From NCBI GenBank assembly GCA_036362985.1, contig JAYGXS010000004.1:1125143-1189142 (forward strand): 64,000 bases of DNA, read 5' to 3'. Source of the stretch: Ligula intestinalis. Lineage: Eukaryota; Platyhelminthes; Cestoda; Diphyllobothriidea; Diphyllobothriidae. Of this stretch, positions 23,122 to 33,800 are shown piece after piece (within the stretch, counting starts at the first letter, position 1; each line of letters opens with the position of its first letter). The notes beneath the pieces were generated by a model, which had not been told where the DNA came from, did no database searches, and saw only the letters and a list, made by a program, of their open reading frames with translations. The translations under genes and the position numbers were made by a program.

Positions 23122-23310
23122 GCACTGTAGTGTAGCTATTTCGGGCTGTTGGCCCTTATCAGCTACGGGCAGCCAAGTCTAGTGTAGCCGCTGAACTTGC
23201 CACCACACCCGAGTTTCGAACTCGTGCGCCGCCGGTCAGGGACAGACGCCTAATCATTGAGCCATTGAATTCAATGTCTTGCCGGTTGTTGATCGGGAGT
23301 ATATAGCATT
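23122..23310 (-). mobile_element. SINE family A copy, diverged
   Basis: Body ('tgttggcccttatcagctac'), B-box side ('gagtttcgaactcgtgcg') and head end ('attgagccattgaattcaatgtcttgccgg') in the family A order. The anticodon-arm region differs from the Arg-like consensus. Confidence 0.65.
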
Positions 23311-23318
23311 TGTTTTTA

Positions 23319-23366
23319 CACCAATCTATCTCTCAGGATGTGCCTATCCTGAGAGATAGATTGGTG
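23319..23366. repeat. Perfect 21-bp inverted repeat with 6-base loop
   Basis: Arms 23319-23339 and 23346-23366 are exact reverse complements; the loop is GTGCCT. It lies directly beyond the SINE at its left. Confidence 0.95.
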
Positions 23367-23369
23367 AAC

Positions 23370-24265
23370 AAACAAATTCCAATTAACTTTGTCCCGAACT
23401 CGTCGCTATAGTACGAATTAGCAGGCGTGAACACGCATGATGGGTTCATCCTCGGCCAGAGAGCCGCAGGACTGGCATGAATGCACGGCTGGCCTGGCTA
23501 ACCTTCTGGGCCTTGCCTCTACCGTCGCTGGGTTTCCAGACTAGAAGTTATACATGTCGTGTACTCGTGATAATAGCTGCAATTTACTAATGCACCACCA
23601 CCGAATACAGACAAAAATACAGCGAGCTCAATAACATGCATAGGCTGCTTTGCCGCTGACATCGCTTTTGGGCCTCGGTGTCTCGAACTGCCCAGAGGGG
23701 ACACGCCCAAACAGTTGGTCACTAGGGACACAATTGTTAGGAAACACCGTTTTGAAAGTGAACTAGCCTCAGGCTCAACATTTATGACTTTCTGTATTTT
23801 TACTTCTATCCTTTTTATACGAAAAGTCGCCTTTTTCGCATTATTATTTCACCATCCACTGTTTTGGCAATGTAGTCGCGTCTTGCACCTCTGCAGACCA
23901 AGATACCCTGCCCCATTCGGGTGCCAGGGAGTTCTGCGATGTTGTCAGCAGTCGCGTGATGTATCCGGGTCACTTTTGTGTTATGCCGTCAGTTAGCCAA
24001 CCCTGCTGGGACTCTATGTGACCTGTTTGCTTTCTATCGTCAGAGTGATCATTCGCCCCCTCCGATCGCCCTTTGCACCCTTTCACCCCAAGTCTGACTG
24101 GGCGTGACATCGTGACAGACGGATTCTGCTTACCAGTCGATGGAAGCTGTGAGACTCTGTGTGCGTATGTGTGCTCGTTCGTATATGAGTGTGCATTAAA
24201 ACGTTTAAATGCACACAGAGAAGCGTACCATATTTAAGATTTGCGATTTTACCGCCCTGTCCCGT
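23370..24265. other. Unassigned sequence
   Basis: Short frames only (e.g. 23715-23996), with no motifs. Confidence 0.4.
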
Positions 24266-24269
24266 ATGT

Positions 24270-24400
24270 GCGTGCCCAAACATAATCGAAAACCGGGGCA
24301 TTTTGGTGTTCATATTTTGCGAGTTTCTGCGGCTGAACACTGTTCTTCCCATCGAGTTTGCATACTTCTGTTCTCTGGACTTTCGCCTGTACAGAAAAGA
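24270..24400 (-). mobile_element. Penelope-like RT fragment
   Basis: The nucleotide stretch 'gtttctgcggctgaacactgttc...' closely matches 25506-25560 in the neighbouring copy and encodes the same TVFSRRNSQNMNTKM-like reading. Small piece of a second copy. Confidence 0.55.
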
Positions 24401-24679
24401 GTCTGACTCGTTTTATTTGATAGAGCAACGGCTAAGCTACCCGCGTTAATTATGCTGAATAATTAATTTTTATATCTGAGTAAAGTAGGCTGTATTTTAC
24501 GGCGAGTATACAGAAATGATTGTTGTGTGCCCCCTCCTATCGCAGTAAGCTACTGGGCCATACCTGCGCCCTCGTTGCTATGCAACACTACCAGAATACA
24601 CGATGGCGAAGACACATCGATCACCGAACTCTTAGTGGAGTCCATCATCAAAGATAAAAACAGCAACGAAAAACAAGCA

Positions 24680-25745
24680 ACAGTTATAAGGGGTAGAGAC
24701 CTGTCAATCGCCAGTGACGTCAGTTTGGAGTTGACAGCGCGGGCCCCTCTATGCGGGCGCCAGATCGATAAATCAATTGATTGAGTTGGCTCAAGCTTCA
24801 ATCAGTTCTTGGCCGGACTTAATGCCAGTATGAGTGATTAGCTCCGCGGCTGCAAAATTTAACTCGTGACCTGTCTGGTAGGTGTACGTAGTCACTTTTG
24901 ATGCTGTATCACTCCACCTTAAAACCAACGCGCGTCCAGTCTGTCCTGTGTAATTTCAAGGACAGTTTAGGCACGGTATGAAATGCACTACACCGAACGG
25001 TTCACTGAGATTTAACTGTTCCTTGATCCTCATGACTCGGCTGCGCATGGTGGCCTTTAGCCGGCGTTCAACTCTGACGCCTGGACTCGCTATAGTGTGC
25101 TTGGTCGCTTCTGAAATGGCTCTATTTCATGGCAGTGCATGCCGTATCGCATAGGCTGGTTCTTTTGGAGTTGTCAGGGGCGAGTACGTAGGCATGGTCT
25201 TCTAAAGGTCTTCGGATGGCCTTTTCGCATAAACCGGTCGCAGAAATATCGGATCTCAATAGCTTTTTCTTCCAGGTTTCTGTAGTGAGCCTGGATTCTT
25301 TTAAACAGCGTTATAACGCAGCTTCCTTTGTGAGCCACCGGATGTTTGTGGTAAAAATTGGGAAACTGCGGTGTTTGTCACCTTCCCAAAGACAGTTGTT
25401 TCTATTTCGCCGTTGGACGTTCGCATTACGAGTACATCGAGGAAAAGCAGCTGCTGCTCCTTTTCTTCTTCCATCGAGAATTGTATATCTAGGGAAATGT
25501 TCATGTTTTGATAGTTTCTGCGACTGTACACTATTCTTCTCATTGATTCCTTGTTCTTTTGAATGCTTTTCACAAGAAGGATCATCTGATAGTAGTGAAC
25601 TGTATTCACAACTGTCTGGTGAAAGCTGTCTGCGGTTGAAAGAGTGGAAAAAGAAGACCCATGCAAATACCGAAATGGCCTTTTCTTTCAGATTGTTACT
25701 CGAACCCATCTTGTATGGTTTGGAATGAACGTTTAAACATGTACA
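24680..25745 (-). mobile_element. Penelope-like element, RT C-terminal region plus GIY-YIG type C, degenerate
   Basis: Minus strand, N to C: LDIQFSMEEEKEQQLLFLDV then LVMRTSNGEIETTVF (25310-25600), the RT block common in Penelope proteins. Next a GIY-YIG strand VVHFIPCLNCP, an in-frame stop, then NYTGQTGRALVLR, TGHELNFAAAELITHTGIKS and GQELIEA, then DLS.PHRGARAVNSKL near 24760. Frameshifts and a stop within the endonuclease show it is dead. Confidence 0.78.
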
Positions 25746-25749
25746 GTTC

Positions 25750-26900
25750 TTGTTATGACAGCTTTGGAACGTTGGTTGTGTGTTCTTGATTGAGACTGAA
25801 CTTGCTGTTTGAAACCTAGATCTCCGGCAGCTCTGGGCCTGTCATGAAGTGAATTCCACTACCTACTGGCCAGTATAAGAGTAATTACAGTTGTGACACA
25901 AAATAGGATGGGCTCCTGTACGAATCTGAGGTTAATACTGTTACAGCTCCTGGGTAGTGGGTTCTCCACTGCATTGCATTGAAACAGGAACAAGAATCTC
26001 TTCTATTTACCCCTGCATTGTATTTTTGGTGAAAAGTTGCATTCGTCCCGAGCTGAAATAAATGTCCCTCGGTTGCATAGGCTAACTAATTTAAAGGGAC
26101 TGAACCGTCATCGATGATGAAAATGCAGAATTAGGTCATTATTTTGTAAGATACAACGGTGACCTCCTAGAAATATTAATTACGCGTACATGAGAATCGA
26201 AGAAAGAAGCCGCTTTAAGTAGGATTTGTTTACCTGTAGGAGCTTTTTCCATTATCAAAAAGCATCTCCGTGAGTTAATAACAAATCTCCAAAGACTACT
26301 GGGCAGGCAGACGTCTGTTGTGTATAAGGTCTCGTCATGATGGTACTTTCAGACGGTAACGGGGTCGATTTAAACGCGAAGATTATCAGAAAATGCAGTC
26401 CTGTTCATATTTCCAAAAATTGAATCAAAGGAATATGGCAGGCGTCCAGTGATTGTGTTTTGTCAAGATGACAATGTGACTATATTGAAGGTCTATGGTT
26501 TTCTGTTTCCCACTGTGTGACTTTCCTTAATTCTAAAGCCTTATGTGGAGAAATGACGCCGATTCTCATGTCGCGCTTCATTCGATGAGACTCGGCCACG
26601 CACTCGAAATTGATGAGATCCGAATTCTCGCGAGAGGTGGCAATCGTTTGAGCGGCGGGCTGCTTGTGACATGGGTGACGGGCCCCCAATGTACCTATCA
26701 CGCACATGGCCAACACGGGTGAGGACATTTCAGCAGGTCATGACTGGCACGCCTGCCACCGGACAATAAACGTACAAGCGGGCTACTGTCCTCGACGGGG
26801 GGGGGGTGAGCCGTTAATTACCATAGGTATGCAGTAGACTGTATACCTAGAAATACTGTACCTCGCCATGCCCGACGTACACCCTTACTGCTATTTCTAC
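25750..26900. other. Unassigned sequence
   Basis: Nothing recognised; a G tract at ~26797-26805. Confidence 0.4.
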
Positions 26901-26901
26901 A

Positions 26902-26935
26902 CTGATTATGGATCTGCGACGAAATCCGAAACGTC
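26902..26935 (+). ncRNA. Hammerhead-like motif with one core change
   Basis: CTGATTA (G of CUGANGA replaced by U), stem II GGATCT/AAATCC with one mismatch, loop GCGACG, then GAAACGTC. The core change probably abolishes cleavage. Confidence 0.5.
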
Positions 26936-27435
26936 AGGCTTATACAGTTCAGGAAGTCAAGTTAGGCGATTAATTCATCATCAGGTAGAGTTAAAAAGTT
27001 TAAGCAACCAATAAGTAGTAATAAGTAGTAGGGAGGGATAAGTGGAAAGAATTGTCAAGAAAATCAAAGGGATCAGATTCTGGTCCTACTTGCGGACCAG
27101 AGGGAGAAAGGGTGGGAAGGGAAGGGGTCCGACAATTAGTTCATGTTATCCCGTCGTCCTCGTCTCGCGTTTCGTTGGGAGGTGTGAAGACGCAAGGTGC
27201 CATTGTCTCGTGACGGCGTGGGTGGCCTGGGGATGCTTGCTATTACGGCCTCGTTACCGTTCTCGCATCTACTTCTTCGTTTAAACCTCCAACTGATAAG
27301 CATTACCGCCCCATTCAAACAGTTTTTCTTCTACAAGATAGATTAAAAATTTCAGTGGATGTTTCAGGACCTTCCACACTTGCTGGATGTCAGATGGTGC
27401 ATGTTAAAAGTCCACTGCCTACTCTCAAACTGTAG

Positions 27436-27846
27436 GCTCTGCGTCTGGCCATCGTGGCTGACGACGGATTCTACGCCGAGGAGCGTGACCGCGGCCTAGT
27501 TGAATGTCTCAGGCCACAGGCCGTCGGCTCCCCTAGCGCAGACCAGATGGTCTGCCAGACTCCAGCCTTTTCGGCAGTCTCCGTCCTCATGAATGGCGCC
27601 GTTGCTCGCCGTCTTCGCGCCCAACAATCCCCTGGTGCCTCTTCCTCCTCCTCGTCTACCGGCTCCTGCCTTATGGATTTTCTGCGTGCTACTTCCAACC
27701 TGAACTCCGCGGGACTGCATATAAACCTCACCGAGGGTGCTTCTTGTGTTGAGCCGCGTCTGGTTCCCTCTCTCCTTGGTCCAGATGGTCTTTTGCTCGG
27801 CAAGATGGGCTTCCGCAGACGACATGATGTAATCGATCTGGCGCAG
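27436..27846 (+). CDS. YDJC: YDJC-like gene, first located exon
   Basis: Acceptor 'ctctcaaactgtag' precedes it, and donor CAG|GTGAGT follows at a codon boundary. Encodes ALRLAIVADDGFYAEERD, a variable stretch, VSVLMNGAVARRL, a Ser run, GLHINLTEG and the SLLGPDGLLLGKMGF signature. GC-rich against its surroundings; two long antisense frames here are shadows. The usual DDFG order is DDGF here. Confidence 0.88.
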
Positions 27847-30800
27847 GTGAGTCCAGTCGAAACCTTTTGTATCGGCTCCCCAGGGGGCTTCGCTCTGGCG
27901 CTTATGCTGTTGACGGGTCCTCCGTGACCAGCTGAACACGGGGATCTCCTCTTAAGTGAGGAGTGTAGCATGCTGTGGCGTCGGCAATCTGCGTTCGCGG
28001 CTTTCGGATTAAAGCCCGAGGCTCATATCGAGGTTCATGTGTGAGCATTAACCTGCTAGTTCACAATTTAGAGTAGGCTCCCTTTTGCTGATTCAGGGAA
28101 AATTAGTAATATGGACCGCTGCGATCTCGATATGAATCTCTGTGCAAGACGCTGGGGAAAAAGATGGAGATTGCTTTGTTCTATCGAAAACATGCTTTAT
28201 TTATTCACCTGACGGCTGGCTTCCGATAAGAACTCAGGTGACCAATATATCCATCTTGCAGTGCGAGCAGTCACATCAGGACCGACACTACCGACCTTTG
28301 GAAGAACGCTTCCTCCTATATTTGCTTTATTATTACCTATACAAGATTGGTATACATAAAAATAAAAAACGGAAATATATTTTTGACAGACCCAGCTATC
28401 AATAGCAGAGAAAATGCGAGTTCCAGGAAGCAGTTCAGGAGCGAAGGATGCGATCACTGGAACAAGAGTTTTATTTTTCTGACGTATCGGATTCCGACGG
28501 TGATAGTTGCATAGTCATAGTCATATCTGCGCATGACTATGACTACACAACTATCACCTATTACTAAGGATTCCCGACCGAATCCGAAACCTCAGAAAAA
28601 TAAAACTATTTTTCCAATGATCGCATCCTCTGCTTCTAGACTCAAATTTATCAACCGATAGCCTGCTAAGCTCAAGCGTTGAGGCTAATTAGCTGTCTTT
28701 GAGAGGGCTCGCTAGCATCTTGGGCGTACCTTGTTACTAATCATGCAGGGCATATGTTAACTGTCAATAGAAACAAGAAGATCAGCTCAAAGAAGCAGTT
28801 CTGAAGAAGAAAAAGAAGAAGAAGAAATGATCGCTGCGATTCTACTCCAACAACTGCAGTTTAGCGTAGTGGATATGTAAGGAGTGCAATATTTCAGATG
28901 AACAGGATGCGATTACTGGAACAAAAATTTTATTTACCTGATGTTTCGGATTCCGTCGTGAATCCTTAATCATAGGTGATGGTAGCATAGTCGTAGTTGC
29001 AATGCTATCTGCGCATGACTATGACTATGCTACCATTACCTATGATTAAGGTTCCCAACGGAATGCGAAAGGTCAGGCAAATAAAACTCGTTCCTGTGAT
29101 CACATCCTCTTTTTCTAAACCCCTTCCTGGAACTCTCATATTCTCCAATATTGGCAAGTGCAATAGTTATAGGACGTAGTTTTCCTGTGATCACGCTTTG
29201 GGTTTGTAGTTGAAATGTCGAACAACTTGGAAGATTATGCCGGACACGAATGGCAGAGGACGCAGCAGCAGCAGTAGTGAGGGGGTATAAGGCTAAATCT
29301 CAGGGTGCAGCCCACGCGACGACACCCGGCCATAATTTCCAGCTCAACGAAGCCAAAATCCGTGCAACAGATGACAACCGCGTGACCTCCGAGTCTTTAC
29401 GGTTTTCTGGTCCGTAGACTATTAACAAACGTAATGACCGCTCACTCCCATATTCTACATTGAGACATTACTTCGATATAGGAATCAGCCACGTGAGGAG
29501 TGCTCAGACCATCCGAAAATGCCACTGCCGAGTAATCCTCCCGCCCGCATCCAACATGGATGATGAACTCGCAGCAATTAATGATTCACATGCGGCAAAA
29601 ATCGCATCTGCCGTGACCCCAGCGATGATCGTAAATCTGATAATTATAGATCGTATGGGACCACATGGCAAATATAAATACTATACTTCTGTTGTCTCCA
29701 CTATTCTCACTTGGAATTGTCTCTGGTGAGAGTTTCGAGTCAGAATCCGAAACGTCAGGTCAATAAACCTCTCGTTTCTGAAATCGCATGTTATTCTTCG
29801 ACGCATATTGTCTATTTGTGTCTGTCTGTATGCATACCGCTACACCGTGCGGCGTCTCTCTCAGGTGCCCGAGTAGCTAGGCGGTCATTAAGCAGTGGAG
29901 GAGAGAGTGAGGCGCACCCTCGGTGCGCTTCTCTCCTCACTATAATAAATCTGAAAGCGCTTGAATCTATCATGGTGCGCTAAAAGCCGTGGCTTGGAGG
30001 GTTTACCAACTGACGAAAAAGCTCTGGCCCCCGTACATTGCTGCTTCTTTGTACGCGTGTGTTTGTGTGTGCGTATAAAAGGAGAAGGAGGACTGAGAGT
30101 CAAGCTGCAATGGCTCCTTCTTAATGTGGCCTTTATGGCGCTTCCGCACACGCGGGAGCATACCTAGCGAGATGGTTGTGTCAAGTGTGCGCGTGCTGAG
30201 TGACTATCGCGCCAGCCACCTACACCCTCCCCCATCCCCGGTCTTATTGACTGTCTTTACACCGGAAACGGAGGTGGGAGGGGCGAGCGAGTGGGCATAT
30301 TCTCCGCAAGTCTGCTTAAACTCCTGTTTTTCTTTCGCGGCAGTTTGCTGCGCTACTTCTGTCTGTTGCAGCCTTCGTGTTGCTTGCTTAGCTTTCCTCA
30401 GTGTCTGTTGCGGCTTGCTTCAGCGTTTGCTGGGGCTGTTAGAACGCCTGGTGCCCATAGTCGAAATCGACGGGGGAACTGTCACACCGTGCCGCGTAGC
30501 AGCTTAGGCCAATAGATAAGCGATATCGGGACGGTCTCGCGGTCGCTCATCGCATAGCATGTAGTTGTAGCGCGCGATAGGATGGAGGCGATACTAGGTA
30601 CCCATACCTCAGAGTATTATAAAATGATAATATATAACAAAGACTACTCATGCGATAAGTGAAAAATAAATTAGAATATAACATTTAAAAAATGGGATAG
30701 TTTCAAAAAGTTCACAAAATAACAAATTAAAAATAACGTACCACTACCGCCGGTCACGTATTGCATAATTATTTTTTGGGGGGGGGATTAGTTTCCGTGG

Positions 30801-33800
30801 TGAGCCCTTTAATATGACAGTCTCTATCGCGAAAGCTCTCAGCATTTTTGCCTTGTAGTGCAGCGCTACGTGATTTGGCCGTGCGCAACTTACTGATGAC
30901 AACAGGCTGGTGAATGCCCAGTCTCTGTCTGACGTGCTACATAAGTGCGCTATTATCGGCATTTGTGCAAGCCAGTTTTTCCATCCCCCGCCTGCTTAAA
31001 AAAGCGACCTTGTGTCAATGTGCTTCAGCAGTAGCACTATTCGTGCTTTTAACGCGGTGCGAAGCCCTTTCCTTTGAAGGAACTGTGCCTTTATGCTATG
31101 ATTACACACACATGCACATCTGGGCAAAGAGAGACTCCCCTGGTTGTCAGCGTGGCTAACTGTGACGCAAGCGAAATTCCTGACGGTGGCAGGCCTTTAC
31201 AACCACTCACATCGGACGTTCACAGATTAGGTTCGTTTTTTTCCTGGGGCGGGTGGTCGCCTAGTGACCAGAAATCATGCAGAGATACAGTCAGGTGATG
31301 TCATTTCTAGCTTATTCGTCGTCATCAGCTAGCTATAAGCAAGCCCGGATCTGAGGGACCAGAGAGTTGAATCCTGATGGATTGGTTAGGCAGTCAAACG
31401 CTCTCCGTGGATCCATTTTCCTGTTGATTGCTACCGAGAATAGGCAGGAGAGCATTAGAGACAACGACAACGGAAGACTGGAAGCCTAGCCAGCCATACC
31501 CAACCAGAGGTGGGGCACCATCCACGGCTAGAACGCGCAACCTTTTTGCTCAGAAGTCGAACGCTCCAAGCGCCGTTAATCAGAAGACCACGGACCCGTT
31601 GCCTTACAAGTTTCCTTGGGGAACATGATCACTGGTCACAGAACTCACTCTGCCTGTTGTGCCTTAGGGGTCGCTCTCGAACACTGCCAGCCGCCTCTCA
31701 ACAACTAACACATTATAGGTAGAATGGTGAGAATGTCGGCCGCAGACACGAGAACATTAGAGACAAAGACAGAAGAGGACTAAAATGGTCATTTCTGGCG
31801 TATTAACCGTCATCAGCCAGTCATACCCAACCACAAGTGGTGGACCATCCATAACCCGAACGCGCAACCTTTTGATCACAAGTCTAACGCTCAAAGACAG
31901 TAATTCTGAATGGTTGAGAATACGCGAGGCCCAGATAACTGAATAGAAGATGGTAAGACGTTCTCCGGGACCAGGAGTGTATTTGTCCGACGTTTCGAAC
32001 TCTCCCACGAGGTCAATGTTAAGGAATGAAAAATCCTACGACTCACAGTGTATTTAAGTCGGTTCTGCCGGGAGTGGCCTTGAGCTCTGCCATCGATTTG
32101 TTCGCGCAACGCCAGGTAGGCATCTGGAAGCTCGATATGCCTATTAATTGAGTCCGCGCATGAATGCCATGCTTCCTACAGCAGGCGTGAAGTTCGGCCG
32201 TCTGACCGGCCCATTATTCGCATGTGTTCGAAGTCGAAGCTGTGCCCCGGCATGGCTGCGTGGGTGCCCACTAGGGTAAGCTTGTCATTCCATTTTACGG
32301 CGAGTTCATGCTGGTTCATTCGCGTGAGAACCCTTATAACCGAAAGCTACCCTTTCTTCGGGTATAGAATTTGAAGAACGCGTAATTTGCTATCAAACAA
32401 GTACAATAAATAATTTTTCGTGCATGTTGTCTGTAAAATATATCCGAATTTATAAAGGCAGTCAAAATCAATGATACAAAGGCATACTACTTACGTTGTC
32501 AGTTTTTTAAATAGATACTTTTTGCTGGTAGTCGGAACGAAGCTCGTTAAAAAGCCCGCGTCCTATCATGTTGAAATAAACTTCAGAATAGACTAAACGA
32601 TAATCAGTATCACAACCTAAGTCAATACGGATTAGCGAAACAGTATCAATCTTTCGCCCATGTCGAAATGTTGCGTGATACGTGGCGTTTACTGTATTTC
32701 TCTTCCCTGGAATTTATGCAAGGAGTCACCCTGTTTACTTAAGTGGGGCTTTTCTATTCTTTTATTCTGGTTTGGAGTCAAAAAGGTAAGCCCCACCTCA
32801 TTTATTTTCCAAAATGCATTCCAGTTGTCCCAGTGAAAGGCAGTCGTTTTCTCCCGGTGGCCGGGGGCTTCCTGGTTTTCGAGCCTTTCATGGTTAAACT
32901 TATGGACCGAAAATTGAGTGGTTCATTCTAGCACAGGGAACTATTTCCTCTGCCTGAAACAATGTGCATGGTCACATTTATAACTTAGTCGGGGTGTTTC
33001 TATTCCTGTCGCCTCGTTTGAAGTCAAATAGGTAAGCCTTACCTCATTTATTTTCCAAAATGCATTCCAGCTGTGCTAGTAGAAGGCAGTCACTTGTCCG
33101 CGGGGACAGAGGACTTCCTCGTCCTCCAAACGTCAACGGATGAATTTACGGACCAAAATTGCACGGCATGGCACTCCCTTCGTGCGCAAATATCAGGAGC
33201 AGCGGCGAAAAGAGGCGGTTGTTGAAAATGCTACTTTTTCTGAAGTTGACAATCCATTTTTAAGACCCCAAAATAGCAAAAAATAATTTGATTCTACAGG
33301 AAGTCGATGGCGGCGACCGCAACGATACCCACAGCGTTCCCCAGAAAATGCGCTCAGTACCAATTACTCATACTTGAATTATTGTATAGTGAGACCAACT
33401 TTCGCCTCATCTCCCACAATCTATCCTTACTTAATTATTTTGATCGGGCGTGAAGACGGTGTTAAAACAACCCGAGGTGCTCGCGGGAGCATTAACGAAC
33501 GAAGCTTCGGAGTGACTTGGACCTCATCTCAGTTAGAAAGCCATAACATCTGATGATGAGACAATTTTTCATGGTGGCCTTGCGGACGAGAGAACTGAAG
33601 ATTCTTTAAAGGAGACAAGGAGACAAGATTATCGAAAAAATTAGAGCAGTTTATGTACCGCAACAGTAGCAGTCATTCCTTTCAAATTTTGTAAGGGTTT
33701 AATCAACCGAACTAACCGCCATAACTCGTCTTCCTGCTGAAGTAATTCCTTGTTGATTTTCCTAGCGCTGTAAATAATTTGGAACCTCCCAGAGGGGCTG

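Larger units (their letters stand above)
28395..28670. repeat. Short fold-back element, Penelope-terminal arms
   Basis: Arms ~28398-28520 and ~28530-28665 are inverted copies around a 'gcatgactatgactac' hairpin centre. Outer ends carry the Penelope tail 'gcgatcactggaacaagagttttat' (left, inverted) and its mirror. It lies in intron 1 of the deacetylase gene. Confidence 0.85.
28895..29140. repeat. Second short fold-back element of the same family
   Basis: Arms 28905-28995 and 29015-29125, centre 'atctgcgcatgactatgac'. Closely related to the element ~500 bases to its left, in the same tail-out arrangement. Confidence 0.85.

Noticed and set aside
27471..27971. Two long antisense frames (166 and 147 codons) opposite exon 27436-27846
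   Set aside because: The plus strand matches the YDJC family motif by motif; the antisense frames are open because the exon is GC-rich.
32743..33185. CRISPR-like spaced repeats
   Set aside because: Only two diverged ~248-base units in a eukaryotic intron; a tandem duplication.
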